A stretch of DNA of 64,000 nt from Stromatinia cepivora (taxonomy: Eukaryota > Ascomycota > Leotiomycetes > Helotiales > Sclerotiniaceae). Made by a program: the position numbers and the translations under genes. Of the stretch, positions 48,916 to 59,892 are shown piece after piece. How positions within the stretch are numbered: the stretch's first letter is position 1; each line of letters begins with the position of its first letter. The notes beneath the pieces are model-generated. The model had not been told where the DNA came from, ran no database searches, and was given only the letters and a program-made list of their open reading frames with translations. Location: contig RCTD01000002.1 of assembly GCA_014898415.1 (NCBI GenBank), positions 1,364,001-1,428,000 of the forward strand, in the 5' to 3' direction.

Positions 48916-50640
48916 TTAATTTCCTGCCTCTTCAGCCGGCTTGTAGTGTTTGCGGTTGGCAGTTCGTCTTATCCTATTCGTCCAGTCATCCGAAATGACC
49001 CCCTCCTTCTTTGCCTCTCGCCAAGCATTTTGGTGTTCCTGAAGCCTGGCTTTGGGCTTGTAGTCTGGATTAATGAATTTCGGCACGTATTGACCGGGGC
49101 CACAAAGCTTTTCACGCTCTTGTTCATCATGCCTAGCGTTTTGGCGGTGTCTAGAAATTAGTTAGTGATGATCTAATTGGTTCTAATTGATAGGCTTGAG
49201 GGGGATACTCACGCATTAAGCAATTCCACTTGATCCCAGTCTATTTGAAAACCCTTGTTGCAGCCTCTCTTGGCGTTTCCCATATCTTGAAAGGCTCGGC
49301 GAGGATTCTTCTCATAATTAGGGTCAATGGCCTTCATCTCTGGCTCGGTCATCCAAACAACTGGATAGTGTGATTCATCGCGGCCCATCCGGGATCGGCG
49401 CTCCTTCTTAGCTGATGCACCGCCCTTGGCTCTCTTGGGTGCTGGAATTGCGTCGCCGATACTGGCATTTTGAGCGTCTGGATTTAGATTTTCTGGATTG
49501 ACACTGTTCGTTGTTGTGCGCATTTTCCTAGTCAAAGTGGTATCATAAAATCCGTTTGGCGGCGGAGCCAGGTCATCGTTCGTGAAACCTTGGAACGTCG
49601 ATTGAAACTCAGGCGATGGAGCAGGTACTCGGTTTATATTAGTAAAGCCGGCGTGATGCAATTTCTGTCCTCCAAAAATGTCAGGCGTTGGCATATAAAT
49701 ACGTTCATCCTGGGCAATGTTCAGATCGCCTCGTGTTGCAGGGAATGCTCGATCATTTTGTGTGTTATTTCGAGCGTGATGGAGACCCATAGTATGCTGA
49801 GGATACTGAGAGTTTTCAACAATTTTATTGATTTCAGATCCACGTTGAATTGTATCTGCCATTCCCGGGTAGTAACCAGGGCTCTGAGATGCTGCAGTCA
49901 TTGCGTTTGCTCCTAGTCCATCTCTCAGTACACCAAAATTGATATCACCATTTTGAGAATTCTGTGTATTTATACCAAAATAGGCTGGGTTCCACTGTCC
50001 CTGGTCTTCTATAGTGTTATAGCTATTATTAGTATTAAAATTGTTTACCGTGATGGGAAAGTCAGTTGAAAGACCAGTCGGACCAATCGGGGCTTGCAAC
50101 ATTAAGGCAAGAGCATCAGGCTCCAAAGTGGCCATCCATATTGCTTCACGCTGCTTCAACTCTTCGGGATCCATGTCCTCAAAATTGGGGTGGATGTTCC
50201 CGGACGGGTGCACACTCGGCGAGATGTTACGCAGACGACCTTTGGCATTTTCCTCACTTGATTGAGGCTCGGGAAATCTGTTTTGTTCGAAAACCGGCTT
50301 TTGTGCTAGAAACTGCTCATTCATTCCATTCCAGCCATTAAAGACAGGATAGGATTCACTTTGCGCTATTAGGTTATTAGCTCGAAACCTCAAACTATAC
50401 AGGTCACAGGATTTACTCACTGTTTTGATCTGGCACGTCTGGATAAGATGTACCAAATTCGTTACCATTAGACAACGGATAATACTGTTGCTCATTGCCA
50501 TATGTCCTAAGACGTGGATCAACATTATTGTCTGACTGGCAATACTGTGGTGGATATGGCTGCAGAGATTGGCTCACTCCCCATTGCTGGTCGGATGCCA
50601 TGCTGCCTTCCATTGGTCCGGATAAGTTTTTATCCTCCAT
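48916..50640 (-). CDS. Disordered protein of unknown function (paralogue of 44533-47207)
   Basis: Three minus-strand exons, 50640-50421, 50365-49213, 49150-48916, with introns of 55 and 62 nt, about 535 residues. Mostly Asn/Gln/Ser/Pro-rich and disordered; NVDPRLRTYG is near the start. The ordered block KKERRSRMGRDESHYPVVWM followed by TEPEMKAIDPNYEKNPRRAF aligns with the SMTEEEYQWL..PAREIF block of the gene at 44533-47207. The last exon is basic and helical (RQNARHDEQEREKL, WREAKKEGVISDDW, RRTANRKHYKP). The shared block, same strand and adjacency indicate tandem paralogues. I know no function. Confidence 0.72.
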
Positions 50641-53088
50641 TTTGTTTCTTATCTGATATCCGGCATGAAAGTGCTTAAGGGTGTATTACAAAATGTAATT
50701 GAACTTCTTGTGTAGGTGTTGATGAGTCTTTACCAGATCGCGTTTGGATATTTGATGAAGAAGTTGTCCAAAGTATGTGAAGACCTTCGGAATGGTTTGC
50801 GGGATTGTTGTTGTGGGTAGTTTCGAAATATAGTCGTTGCGGGATGTCAACATAAAACTATATATGCGCATGGAGATGAACTTTCTACGGCGACTTGGTG
50901 CAGCGCACATTATCTTGCTCTACAGTATATTTCATCCGAAGAATTATTTGATCTAAATTCTGGTTTTTATGCTAGCCCTGCAACAGAGCAGCACCGTAGC
51001 AGGATTCTGCACGAATTAGGATACATCTGAAGAAATTAATTTACATATACGACCCTAGTATATGCAGCAATTACGTTTCGCTTGCTTACGAGAGTGCAAA
51101 AATACCATTAGATAGTTATTGCAGCTATCAAAACCTACCAGCAGGTAAATTACTATGAGAATTGAAAGATTTGGTCAAATTTGTGGTTGCATTTGACAAA
51201 ATCTGACAATGGCTTAACTAATCTGACATGTACAGCACTTCCAGAACCCAAACGAAAGACTTGGAGCCATCGCTGATTTCAATGTTTTGATATTGCCATT
51301 GGCGTTGGTGGTGTCTAGGACGTGAGTTCGTGAAATTAGGCGCTTCCGGGATAACCGAGTAGGCCAAATAGAGGCTCTTGAATGCTAAACATGACTGAGA
51401 GTAGGCATTCTGTCTGTTCCATCCTTTCACTGTCCTGCTGCCTCGTTCGCATCCAAATCTTTCAGCCAAAGGCCAGGAACTAGTGCAAGGCACAATTCCC
51501 GGATGCACCTTTGATTAGGAAGTATTCACAACGAAGGAAATCTCGACTTAGCTAGCCCTAGCCCACGATTGGGCAGATAATTATTACTGGGTATCTATCT
51601 ACCGCGTAACCAGTCGCGTTATTGATCCATTTAATCGATACTGGAGCGTCACATATTCGAATATTCTTTAGATGTCAGGAAGAGCTAACAGCCTCGCTTT
51701 GATTGGGTTGTATGACGGATTTTGTCGTTTCAACTCAGGAAAGTGATGTTTAGAGATGAAGTGGGAGAGCCGAGAAACGAACCAACACAGGTTCCTAGTG
51801 CCTTAAATCGAATTGAAAGCAAAACTGCAATAGAATTCTCCCTCATTCTTGGCCTTCATACTTTAGCCCAAACTTGCGCTTTGAGCTATGCATGACAATC
51901 GTCCACTAGTGCCGCATCCAAAAACCTACGTGACGGTTCAATTTTTGAAATAATCCTTTGTCTAATTCTCTTTAATTCTGTCTGATTGATGCATTACACG
52001 GGTCTAATAGTCATTTGGCATATGGTTAGTTTGGCCGACCAACCATCTGTTTTGTGAGACGTTCGAATTGAGATTTGAATGTTGGTCTGCCCGGCGAATG
52101 TCAGCATGCAGAGATTTGATGGCATGGTTATAATCAGGCTGTCCTGAACATTGGACGGTCGAGCACAGTCTAAAGGCAGTGAAAAGTAAATGGTTCAAAA
52201 CTGGAGCTGTAAACATCACGCTTGCGCGATGTATTATGCTACAATGCCAAAATTAATCTGGACGTATTTCTCCCCAAAAGAGGATTGTTATCCTTTTTGG
52301 GATTCATGCATTTGCCATCACAGTATAAGGGAAGATTGTATGATCCTGTAGTGCATTTTGGCGATTGTGAGCTTTAGTAGCTCTCACTTCCTTCACTTCA
52401 AAACTTGAACAATGCGTTGTATATATAGCAGATACATTTTGAATACTTCACAGTAATACATAAATGTTTTCCAGACCAAATACGGAATAAATCGCAAGCA
52501 CTCTATTCTGGGCTGTAAATTATTTGAAACCATTTTTGACTATTCATAGTGGTACCAGTGACTCAAAATTGGAAACAATTTAATTCACAATTTCCTTGAA
52601 ATATCTTCCAGATACTTCACAAAATAGATTGAACTATCTTTATATATTAGAGCCCACCTATCTGCTGGTAAGTTGACTACTAGCTCTTGGTTGACTCGCA
52701 AGTAAGAATGTTTAGACCACTAGCTGCTAATCAGTGATATAAGCTAGCTATTTGATTGGTCACCTTTAATCCTTGTCTGGAAGATTTCACAGCCCTGTAA
52801 TATGATTTTGTTTTCTAACTTTTTCCCTTTCTGCTTTTCATACATGAAAGTTGTTGAAGAGGTCAAGCCAGGCAACTACATCCTTGTGCACAGGCAAAAG
52901 ATTGCTGTCAGAGGAAGTCTATCGGAGAGTTAGAAAAGCACTCTCTTTCGGAGCATCTTTGCTTTAAAATTAATAGAAGAGTTGAATGATTGCAAACATG
53001 TGATTTGTGATAAAGTGGGAGGTGGAGTTAGTCATCAGCTTATTTTCCAACAACAATCTTCCGATCACGCCCACGCGTTAAATTCTTC
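50641..53088. other. Gene-poor stretch
   Basis: 2.4 kb without a recognisable gene, RNA or repeat. Short frames on both strands look random. The last few hundred bases should hold the promoter of the acetyltransferase. Confidence 0.4.
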
Positions 53089-53789
53089 ATGTTCGTCGAA
53101 ACTCAGAGTGCCCTAGAATTTGACTCAGAGATGGTCTTCTCAAACTCTAATCCAGTTATTCTACTCGCAGAGCCTCAAGATACGCCCCGCCTAGCTGCTA
53201 TCACTACCCGAGCTCTTGAGGCAAGCGATGCCATATTCCCTCATGTATGGGGAAATACTGCTCCGGGCGCCCATGATGCCGCTGTCTTGTTGTTATTTAA
53301 CCAGTTGCAGGGTGACGCGAAAGCTACATGGAAAATAAAAATTGACGGGAAAATTGTGGGATATGCTCGGTGGTTTATGCCTGTTGACTCTGAAATGGCA
53401 GGGTGTAAAGCTGAGTGTAAGCAACGCGATTATGATGCAGAAAGAGACATGCGTAAGTATATATTTATCTATTTTCACTCCTTTGTCGCTCCCTCTTCCC
53501 CATGTTCCCAAAATACCGTGCTTACAATCTAGTGCTCGATCTATGTTTTGTGGATCCAGAATACCAGAGATTAGGGATAGGAAATATTCTATTACGATGG
53601 GGAATGGAAATAGCAGACAAACGGGGCGGGAAAATATGTTTGGTCAGCACGCCGCAGGCTCGGAAGTTCTACGAGAAAGGTGGATGGGTCGTAAGGAAGA
53701 GCTCAGAGATAGATTTGGAGTCATATGGAGGAAGTAGGAAGTATGGGAGGTGTTGGATGATTAGGGAAGTTCAAGATAGAAAGTACTGA
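53089..53789 (+). CDS. GNAT-family N-acetyltransferase
   Basis: Acetyl-CoA-dependent N-acetyltransferase of the GCN5 superfamily; substrate unknown. Exons 53089-53452 and 53533-53789 with an 80-nt intron, 206 residues, a normal length. Seen: ILLAEPQDTPRLAAI at the start of the domain, WKIKIDGKIVGYARWFMP (strands 2-4), LDLCFVDPEYQRLGIGNILL holding the acetyl-CoA loop Q-x-x-G-x-G, CLVSTPQARKFYEKGGWVV (strand 5 and helix 4). The splice joins RDM to LLDLCF in frame. The start could be ATG 53089 or the internal ATG 53131. Family members in fungi are often small secondary-metabolism or detoxification enzymes. Nothing broken. Confidence 0.88.
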
Positions 53790-55214
53790 GTGCTGTTCAA
53801 ATTAATTTTGTGCATGTGCACTTCATGACAATATACCGGGCGAGGAAGAATGTTTATTACAAATGTATATTTAGCTTGAAGTTACTCGCATACTATATTA
53901 GTAAATCATGATGCCGCCTAAGTGTCTTATCTTGAAGAATTATGTTCATAAGGCATGATATTTAAAGTGCATTTATTTAAGATAGATGAAAAGTGATGAT
54001 CAGGCGACAGCATACATAATAGGATTTTATTATATTTGTTTAGTGCCTTGATATCTCGAACAAATATCCGATAGTACGGGTTGATACAACAGATTCGAAA
54101 TCTCAATTTTGAAAAACTATAAGTCTCTAAGAATTATTTGCTGGTCTGAATAGATTCATTGTTCCAATAATTCAGAGTATTTCAATCTCCCAAATCCGTC
54201 ATATCTTTCAAATGAGTTCAGGAATCCAGAACTACTTATTGTTAAACCGCATTCCCGACTATTTAACGCCATGAAATTGAATCTCATAGTAGTGATTCAA
54301 ATCCAGAACGAGAGAAAATTTGAGGACAATAATGATGAAAGTTCAAGAATAAATAAATGGAAACCGTAAATATTGATAGATGGTAAATTATTCATCCCAT
54401 CAATCTAGGTGTATTGGTTCATGCTGTGAGCCTTCTCAAAGATTGAAATTCTATTCTCTATTCTCTATAAGCCCTATGAACTTTGCCCAAGGATCGCCTG
54501 GGGGAAAAAACATGCAAACGATACTTATCAAAGTCGGAAGGTTCTGCGGTCATCTCTATGACTCGTCCTGCTCGTCCTGCTCGGAACAATTGAGGTACGT
54601 TTCGTAACTGATCGCCGAAATTGACCTGTTGACTTGGTTATCTCAATTCTGCAGAGATACCTCAAACAATTTCCATGCTATTGCGTTGAATGTGAGCTTT
54701 GATATGAATGTCTTCGGATGAGATGTCACACCACAGACATTTCTACTAAATTGTTAGCTTATGCGACCTGTTACAGATGACAAAAAGCGAAATAAATATT
54801 TAGCACGGCAAATTTATCCGGATATTTATATGAATATAACACAACAGCGTTGTGAAGTGTGAAGGCAGCAGGAGAGCAACGACACAAATCTGAAGTCACG
54901 TAAAATGAGACGACAACACATACTGGCATTCCAAACTGTATTCCATTTCCTACAAACATACATTTATTGAAGTATCTTGAGCAAATCATACACTGACTAG
55001 TGCCAAGTCAGTTCTGGAACTACCTATGTTTTCGGTTAAGTCTAGGGTTAGTTCGTGCACTACCGTGACCAGCGTGAATCATGTGACATCTAGTTCAAAT
55101 GCCACAGATATTGGAAAGGCTCGACGGGCATTTGAGGTCTAGACCCAAATCAACTCTATATAAACATTAGCAGCATTTTTAAAGTCGCTAAAGGGTCCAA
55201 ATCAATCCGTATTT
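53790..55214. other. Spacer, no gene recognised
   Basis: 1.4 kb with short frames only. Contains the 3' flank of the acetyltransferase and of the interrupted gene that follows. Confidence 0.4.
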
Positions 55215-55873
55215 TCAATTGAGTTCAATCCCTTGATATTTGCCAGCCTCATGACTTTCCAAGAAACCAACTCTCTTCTGCAGCTCATCCGTAAGCTTCT
55301 CCCCAGAGGTGCTTTGTGTCGCAAGCAGCCTGGTCTGTCAATGGCCCCGTATCTTCACGTTTCCAGATACATTTATACACCTCCCATACTAACCTAGGAC
55401 GACATGGATGACCGAAGTTGTAATAAAAGGCAAGATCTTTGAGGGCCTTTGCCATTGCATCAGTATGACATTTTTCGTGCCAATGATTGTGAAGGTAATT
55501 CTCCATGTGCAATAAGATATCAAGAAGGTCTCTGATCTTCCAATCAATATCTTCTAACGCCTCCTGAAATTGGCGAATCGAGTTGGGCATTTCGATTTCA
55601 CGCACGTGTTCTCAAGCCAGTTTTTCATGTACCCGACTATGTCATTGCCCTGATTGTTGTCAGGTTCAGACTTTGAAGTTTTATCCGAGGACAACGTACT
55701 GATAGCAAGCCCCACTGTGAATCGGACCACTTCACTTTTATTTTTGGCCTCTTCGAATATCGGCAACAGTCTTTCACCTATCATCAGAACTTCAGTTAGT
55801 CCTAACGATTTGTGATTGTGCAAATGCTTGACCGGTAGGTTGTATCCTTCTTGTAGTGCTTTCAGATATTTGA
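55215..55873 (-). pseudogene. 3' half of a membrane-protein gene cut by a hAT-like element
   Basis: Continuation of the minus-strand gene that starts at 58843. Directly after the target-site copy, the frame goes on as LKYLKALQEGYNLPVKHLHN, then GERLLPIFEEAKNK, a 1-bp deletion before VREIEMPNSIRQFQ, and a Cys/His-poor helical segment to WKREDTGPLTDQ. A second 1-bp shift lies in a GGGG run at about 55307, after which SGEKLTDELQKRVGFLE leads to the stop at 55215. Two frameshifts after the insertion show the gene is dead. The family is unknown to me. Confidence 0.7.
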
Positions 55874-55984
55874 GGTATATGTAGGCTGCGTAACAGGTAC
55901 CCGCAGGGCAGATATTGACTCTAGCAGATTATCCACCTGGTATTCATTTATATATCGGATTATTTGTATATGCCAATGGATTAT

Positions 55985-56202
55985 CTACAGATTATTTATA
56001 AATTATTTACAGATTATTTATAGATAAATAAATAATTTGCAGATTATTTATAAATTATCTATAGATTATTTACAGATTATTTATAGATTATTTATATAAA
56101 TAATTTTTATATTAATCCTTATATAATAAATATATATAAAATATAAATAATTTATAAATCTATAAATGATCCACAAATAATTTACAAATAATTTATAGAT
56201 TA
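55985..56202. repeat. AT-rich 12-bp-period repeat inside the hAT-like element (left side)
   Basis: Irregular copies of GATTATTTATAG / GATTATTTACAG repeat head to tail up to the left LTR; the last copy supplies the target site GATTA. A related, less regular stretch continues on the right at 57879-58000. Confidence 0.7.
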
Positions 56203-56352
56203 TGTGACGAACCCAACGAGCGTTTAGAGATCAACCTTAGAATTAAAAGCTATAGAGCTAAAGAGAGTGTGCTACGAAGCTATATATATGATCGGCTCGG
56301 AGCTTAGTACCGTACTAACCCGATCGAACGCAATCATATATATCTTGTGATA
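56203..56352 (-). repeat. Left LTR of the gag-only element (3' LTR on the minus strand)
   Basis: 150 bp, ends TGTGATA where the other copy ends CGTGACA, a C-to-T change. Confidence 0.88.
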
Positions 56353-56673
56353 CTACTCCCCTTTTCTGAAGAGTTCGTTTCGAATTCATTTTAAATGAAT
56401 GATTTAAGTATAAAATGATTACTAATCTTCTTTTGATAAAAATTCCTGATATGCGGATTGTATCATAGCCAATGAATATGTATCTATTGTATTATATGCC
56501 TTCTTCAAGTGATCTTCAAAATATCGATTATTGATTATCTCTTTTAGATCCTTATCATTGTTGTTTTCGGATTCAGTAATCAATATAATAGCCGGAACAG
56601 GCTCTTATCGATTTCGGACTCCTTGATATAGGTCTAGTGGATAGATTTGTATTCAATAAAAGTTACTTTTATA

Positions 56674-57561
56674 TCATATATATTTATTTTGTTTATACAA
56701 AAGAGTTCTTTTAGAAGGAGAAAACTCGGGTGTTTGTATGTAAGGTAGAATCAAGGTACAATTGGGCTTGTCCGATTGGGTATCAAAAGGGCTAAGGGTA
56801 TTAATGATATTAAGGTTGTTAACATCTATTGGATCGTAGTTCCGAGAGTGGGATGGATTCTGTAATATATATAGGGCTCTAGGCTCACTAGAATAGAATG
56901 ATACAAGGAATCTATTCATTATACGAGCAATTAGTTGTTGTATGATCTGAATAAAGTCGGAATAGAAGCGGGGAAGAGAAAGCTATTGAGAAAAACGATT
57001 TCTAAAAGTAATATTGAATCCATTATAAAAGGTTGAGATTTTATTCGAATCGAATCAATTCTGACCTTTGGCTTCATAAAGAATCCTTTCGAATTTTGTA
57101 ATATAGGTATATAGAAAATCAGTTCTTTGTTTGAGAGTAAATAGCTTGTCTTCAGCTTCTTGAACTTTATTCGGATTATTGTAAACACATATAAGTTGAT
57201 CTAGGATCGTTGTATAATCTAAAGGAACATTTTGATCAAAAAAAGAAAGCTAAAATAATACTATAGCTTATACATGAGATTCGAGATTGAGATAAACATA
57301 ATAAAATTGAACTGTAGAATTGCCAATCGCAATGCCGTCTACTTGTAATTTCGTTCGAATCGAAGGAAGCCAGATATCGAACTTTTGAGAACTATTACTG
57401 AACTTTTTAGGATCAGGAAGAAAGGGTTTCAGATGAAAAGGAGTATAAACAATAGGAATATGTTCGAGAATTAGGAAGCATAGGAACGAAATTTCATCCC
57501 ATTGATAAATTATTTCATTACGAAGTTCTGTAATTGTAAGATTTATCGAATCATAATCCAT
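56674..57561 (-). pseudogene. Gag-like remnant of the short LTR element
   Basis: Three minus-strand frames: 57561-57268, 57188-56931, 56919-56674. The first opens with an ATG and contains PFLPDPKKFSNSSQKFDIWL and LPSIRTKLQVDGIAIGNSTVQFYYVYLNLES, an LTR-retroelement Gag capsid pattern (x-F-x-G-x-x-x-x-D-x-W-L-P). The other two are probably its continuation across stops. No domain beyond Gag was found before the left LTR. Confidence 0.65.
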
Positions 57562-57728
57562 AACTTAAAAATTAAGAATAAGAAAAAAAACAACATCTTC
57601 GAATAATATCAAGAAGATCCATATACAAGTGAGAGAGTATAAACGATATATCTAAATAAAAGCAAACGAAATATATATAAGCATATACAAATATTATTCC
57701 ATTTCTTATCTGGAAAAGCTTTTAATAA

Positions 57729-57878
57729 TATAACGAACCCAACAAGCGTTTAAAGATCAACCTTAGAATTAAAAGTTATAAAGTTAAAGAGAATGTGCTA
57801 CAAAGCTATATATATGATCGGCTCGGAGCTTAGTACTGTACTAGCCCGATCGGACGCGATCACGTGTATCTCGTGACA
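57729..57878 (-). repeat. Right LTR of the gag-only element (5' LTR on the minus strand)
   Basis: 150 bp, same length as the left LTR, differing mainly by G-to-A/C-to-T transitions. Confidence 0.88.
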
Positions 57879-58110
57879 GATTATTTGTTTACTTATAAAT
57901 AAATGAATTATTCACAAATCATTTACAAATAATTTGCGGATTATTTGTTTATTTATAAACAATCCATCAATCTACAAATAGACAGATAATCTGCAAATAA
58001 TTTGCGGATATCCGTTTACAGATCGGATTATTTTAAAACCTCAACGGATAACCCGCGGGGCGGATTATCCGCGGGTACCCGCGGGTTGCGGGTAATTTAT
58101 GTGCAGCCTA

Positions 58111-58843
58111 GGTATATGGCTTTAGTTAGCATCCTTTTAGATCCGCAAGTGAAAAAATAACACCAATAGGAGCCTTCGCCAGTCCACTGTCTGAAATAAT
58201 AGGTTCGAGCAGGTACACCATCCGAAGTATTCCAATCCTTCGCAACTTCCTCTGAATCCTCGATTAAAGCGTTTGTTGGTATCATTGTGTCCTCCGCGTG
58301 TCTACGGACAGCATCATAATAATACATATATTCGTGATATATCTTGTTAGAAGTAATTTGTAAATCCTCAAGCAGGTCTGAGAAGTTGCGTCCTTGTGGA
58401 TAGTCTGGCATCTCCTTAGCAAAACGGCGGGTCACCGAAAGCGTGTCGCCCGGGAATATATCTAGCTGTCCTCTGAATATGTCCCCTTCCTTTTTTGTCG
58501 CGTTGTATATGACATCCTTATACAACAGCGGAATCGCAGATATCATTTCCGGATTAATTCCCCCAATGTCTCCAACGAATTTGATGCCACTTTGGCGTTC
58601 GGGAAATAAGGTCAAATACGTCAAAATCGAGCCTAGTATAAAGAAGCCGAATCTCGACCATAGCCATTTTTCGAGTTGAAGTCGTAGACTCCATTGCCCA
58701 GGATATCGACCAAAGGGATATTGAGGCGAAACAGGTGGCGTAAGGGGAGCTGTGTATATACTTTCATCAGAGTCACTTGAACTCTGGCTGTGTCGCCTCA
58801 ATCGAGTGACAGTTCCTCGACGATTATGGATTATGGTGGCCAT
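58111..58843 (-). pseudogene. 5' half of a membrane-protein gene cut by a hAT-like element
   Basis: From ATG 58843 the frame gives a basic N-tail rich in Ser (RRHSQSSSDSDESIYTAPLT), a proline patch PVSPQYPFGR, one transmembrane segment (WSRFGFFILGSILTYLTLF) and a soluble region with LDIFPGDTLSVTRRFAKE, DLLEDLQITSNKIYHEYMYY and AEDTMIPTNALIE. Reading then runs into the hAT element at RMLTKAIY and stops after four foreign codons. The remaining half is at 55873-55215. A single-pass membrane protein with a large outer or lumenal domain; family and role unknown to me. Confidence 0.72.
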
Positions 58844-59892
58844 AAAGAAACAGGGGAATGCGAGTACAATAGGTTGGAGGTTGTGGTCTTGCGGCTACCT
58901 TCAAGTTGATGGTATTGATCCGAGCCTAATGGATCGTGGTATGAATCTTCAAGAAGTGAGCAGCTGCTTGTCAATGAGCCCGAAGATTTTAGTTTGCCCA
59001 AAGAGTTTGGTTTGCCCGAAGATTTTGGTTTCCAGTCAAATACTTGGTTCGGTCGTCGAAATTTACTCGCTTCTTTGTGCGTAGGTTTTCCTTTGAAAAG
59101 TGCGAGGATATTGACATCCTTTGTGCGAATTCACAAACATTCCAAGGAAATGTGAGATCTTCCATTGTTATTGTATAAGCTTGAGACGTTTTTGGCGTCA
59201 AAGAAAAAGCAAATTGAGAGGATGCTCACCTCTAATATCAAACACTTAAAATTCTCAAACATTGAAAGCTTACATCTAAGCTAATCTGCTAATTCGGACT
59301 ATTGGATACCGTGTTGTAGATGGCCCCAAGCAAAAAGATCCTGGGATGTGTCTTCAATTCCAATGGAATGATTGACTGGAATCACGGAGAGATATTTCAA
59401 TTGACGGAAACAATGATAGGCTGGCTGAGTGGACGAAGATCGATTGTTTGCAGAGGACTTTCGCTTAAATATTTGCGTAGAATTCCTCCCCAAACCAAAT
59501 GATTGAATTCAAATTTCCACAGTCACCATGAAAGCAGGAAGAAGTAGAAAATTTTTGAATATTATATGATAGATATATTTTGACCACAAGGAATACTCGA
59601 TGTGTATGTATCTGACTCTCCCTAAATTGTAAAAGACACTGGTCTGGCGACGTAATAAAAGTTGAAGGATTCTGTGGAGAAAGGGATTTTAACCAAATAC
59701 AGCTAGGAATACCAACAAAACAAAACTGAAACCATTCACGATATATCATCAAGTATATAATTATGTTGTTTCTGATTAATGTTAAATATAATTAATGTAG
59801 ACATGTGAAATTATTTATTTTGCTGAACATTGAATCTGTGCAACCAGATTGCCATGGTCCGTTTTCCCCTCATATGGGATTAAATCATACCC
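58844..59892. other. Spacer; one 18-bp tandem repeat
   Basis: About 1 kb between the interrupted gene and the SprT-like gene. Besides the short repeat at 58978-59031, I see no gene. Confidence 0.4.
58978..59031. repeat. 18-bp tandem repeat, 3 copies
   Basis: Unit GCCCGAAGATTTTGGTTT three times, with changes in copies 1 and 2. Too short to be informative, and it lies in no believable gene. Confidence 0.7.

Larger units (their letters stand above)
56203..57878 (-). mobile_element. Short gag-only LTR element (TR-GAG-like), minus strand
   Basis: 1676 bp. Two 150-bp LTRs, 56203-56352 and 57729-57878, and the 5-bp duplication GATTA at 56198-56202 and 57879-57883. On the minus strand the element begins TGTCACGAGATAC. 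A purine tract AAAAGGGGAGTA directly precedes the left (3') LTR. The inner 1.38 kb holds only a gag remnant, with no protease, RT or integrase remains. Such elements with terminal repeats plus a single gag frame have been described in plants as TR-GAG; this may be a fungal counterpart or just a deletion derivative of a Ty3-type element. Needs a parent element in trans to move. Confidence 0.82.
55882..58110. mobile_element. Non-autonomous hAT-like DNA transposon with a nested LTR element
   Basis: Ends are inverted repeats starting TAGGCTGC, followed by ACCCGC-rich sequence on both sides (left: GGTACCCGCAGGGC; right, reversed: TTACCCGCAACCCGC). An 8-bp duplication GGTATATG flanks it exactly (55874-55881 and 58111-58118), the size expected for hAT. 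Without the LTR element inside, only about 550 bp remain and there is no transposase frame, so it is a MITE-like, non-autonomous copy. It sits inside an open frame that is restored by removing it with one target copy. Confidence 0.85.

Noticed and set aside
56674..57561. Gag remnant as an independent cellular gene
   Set aside because: It lies between matching LTRs with a target duplication and contains stops between its three pieces.
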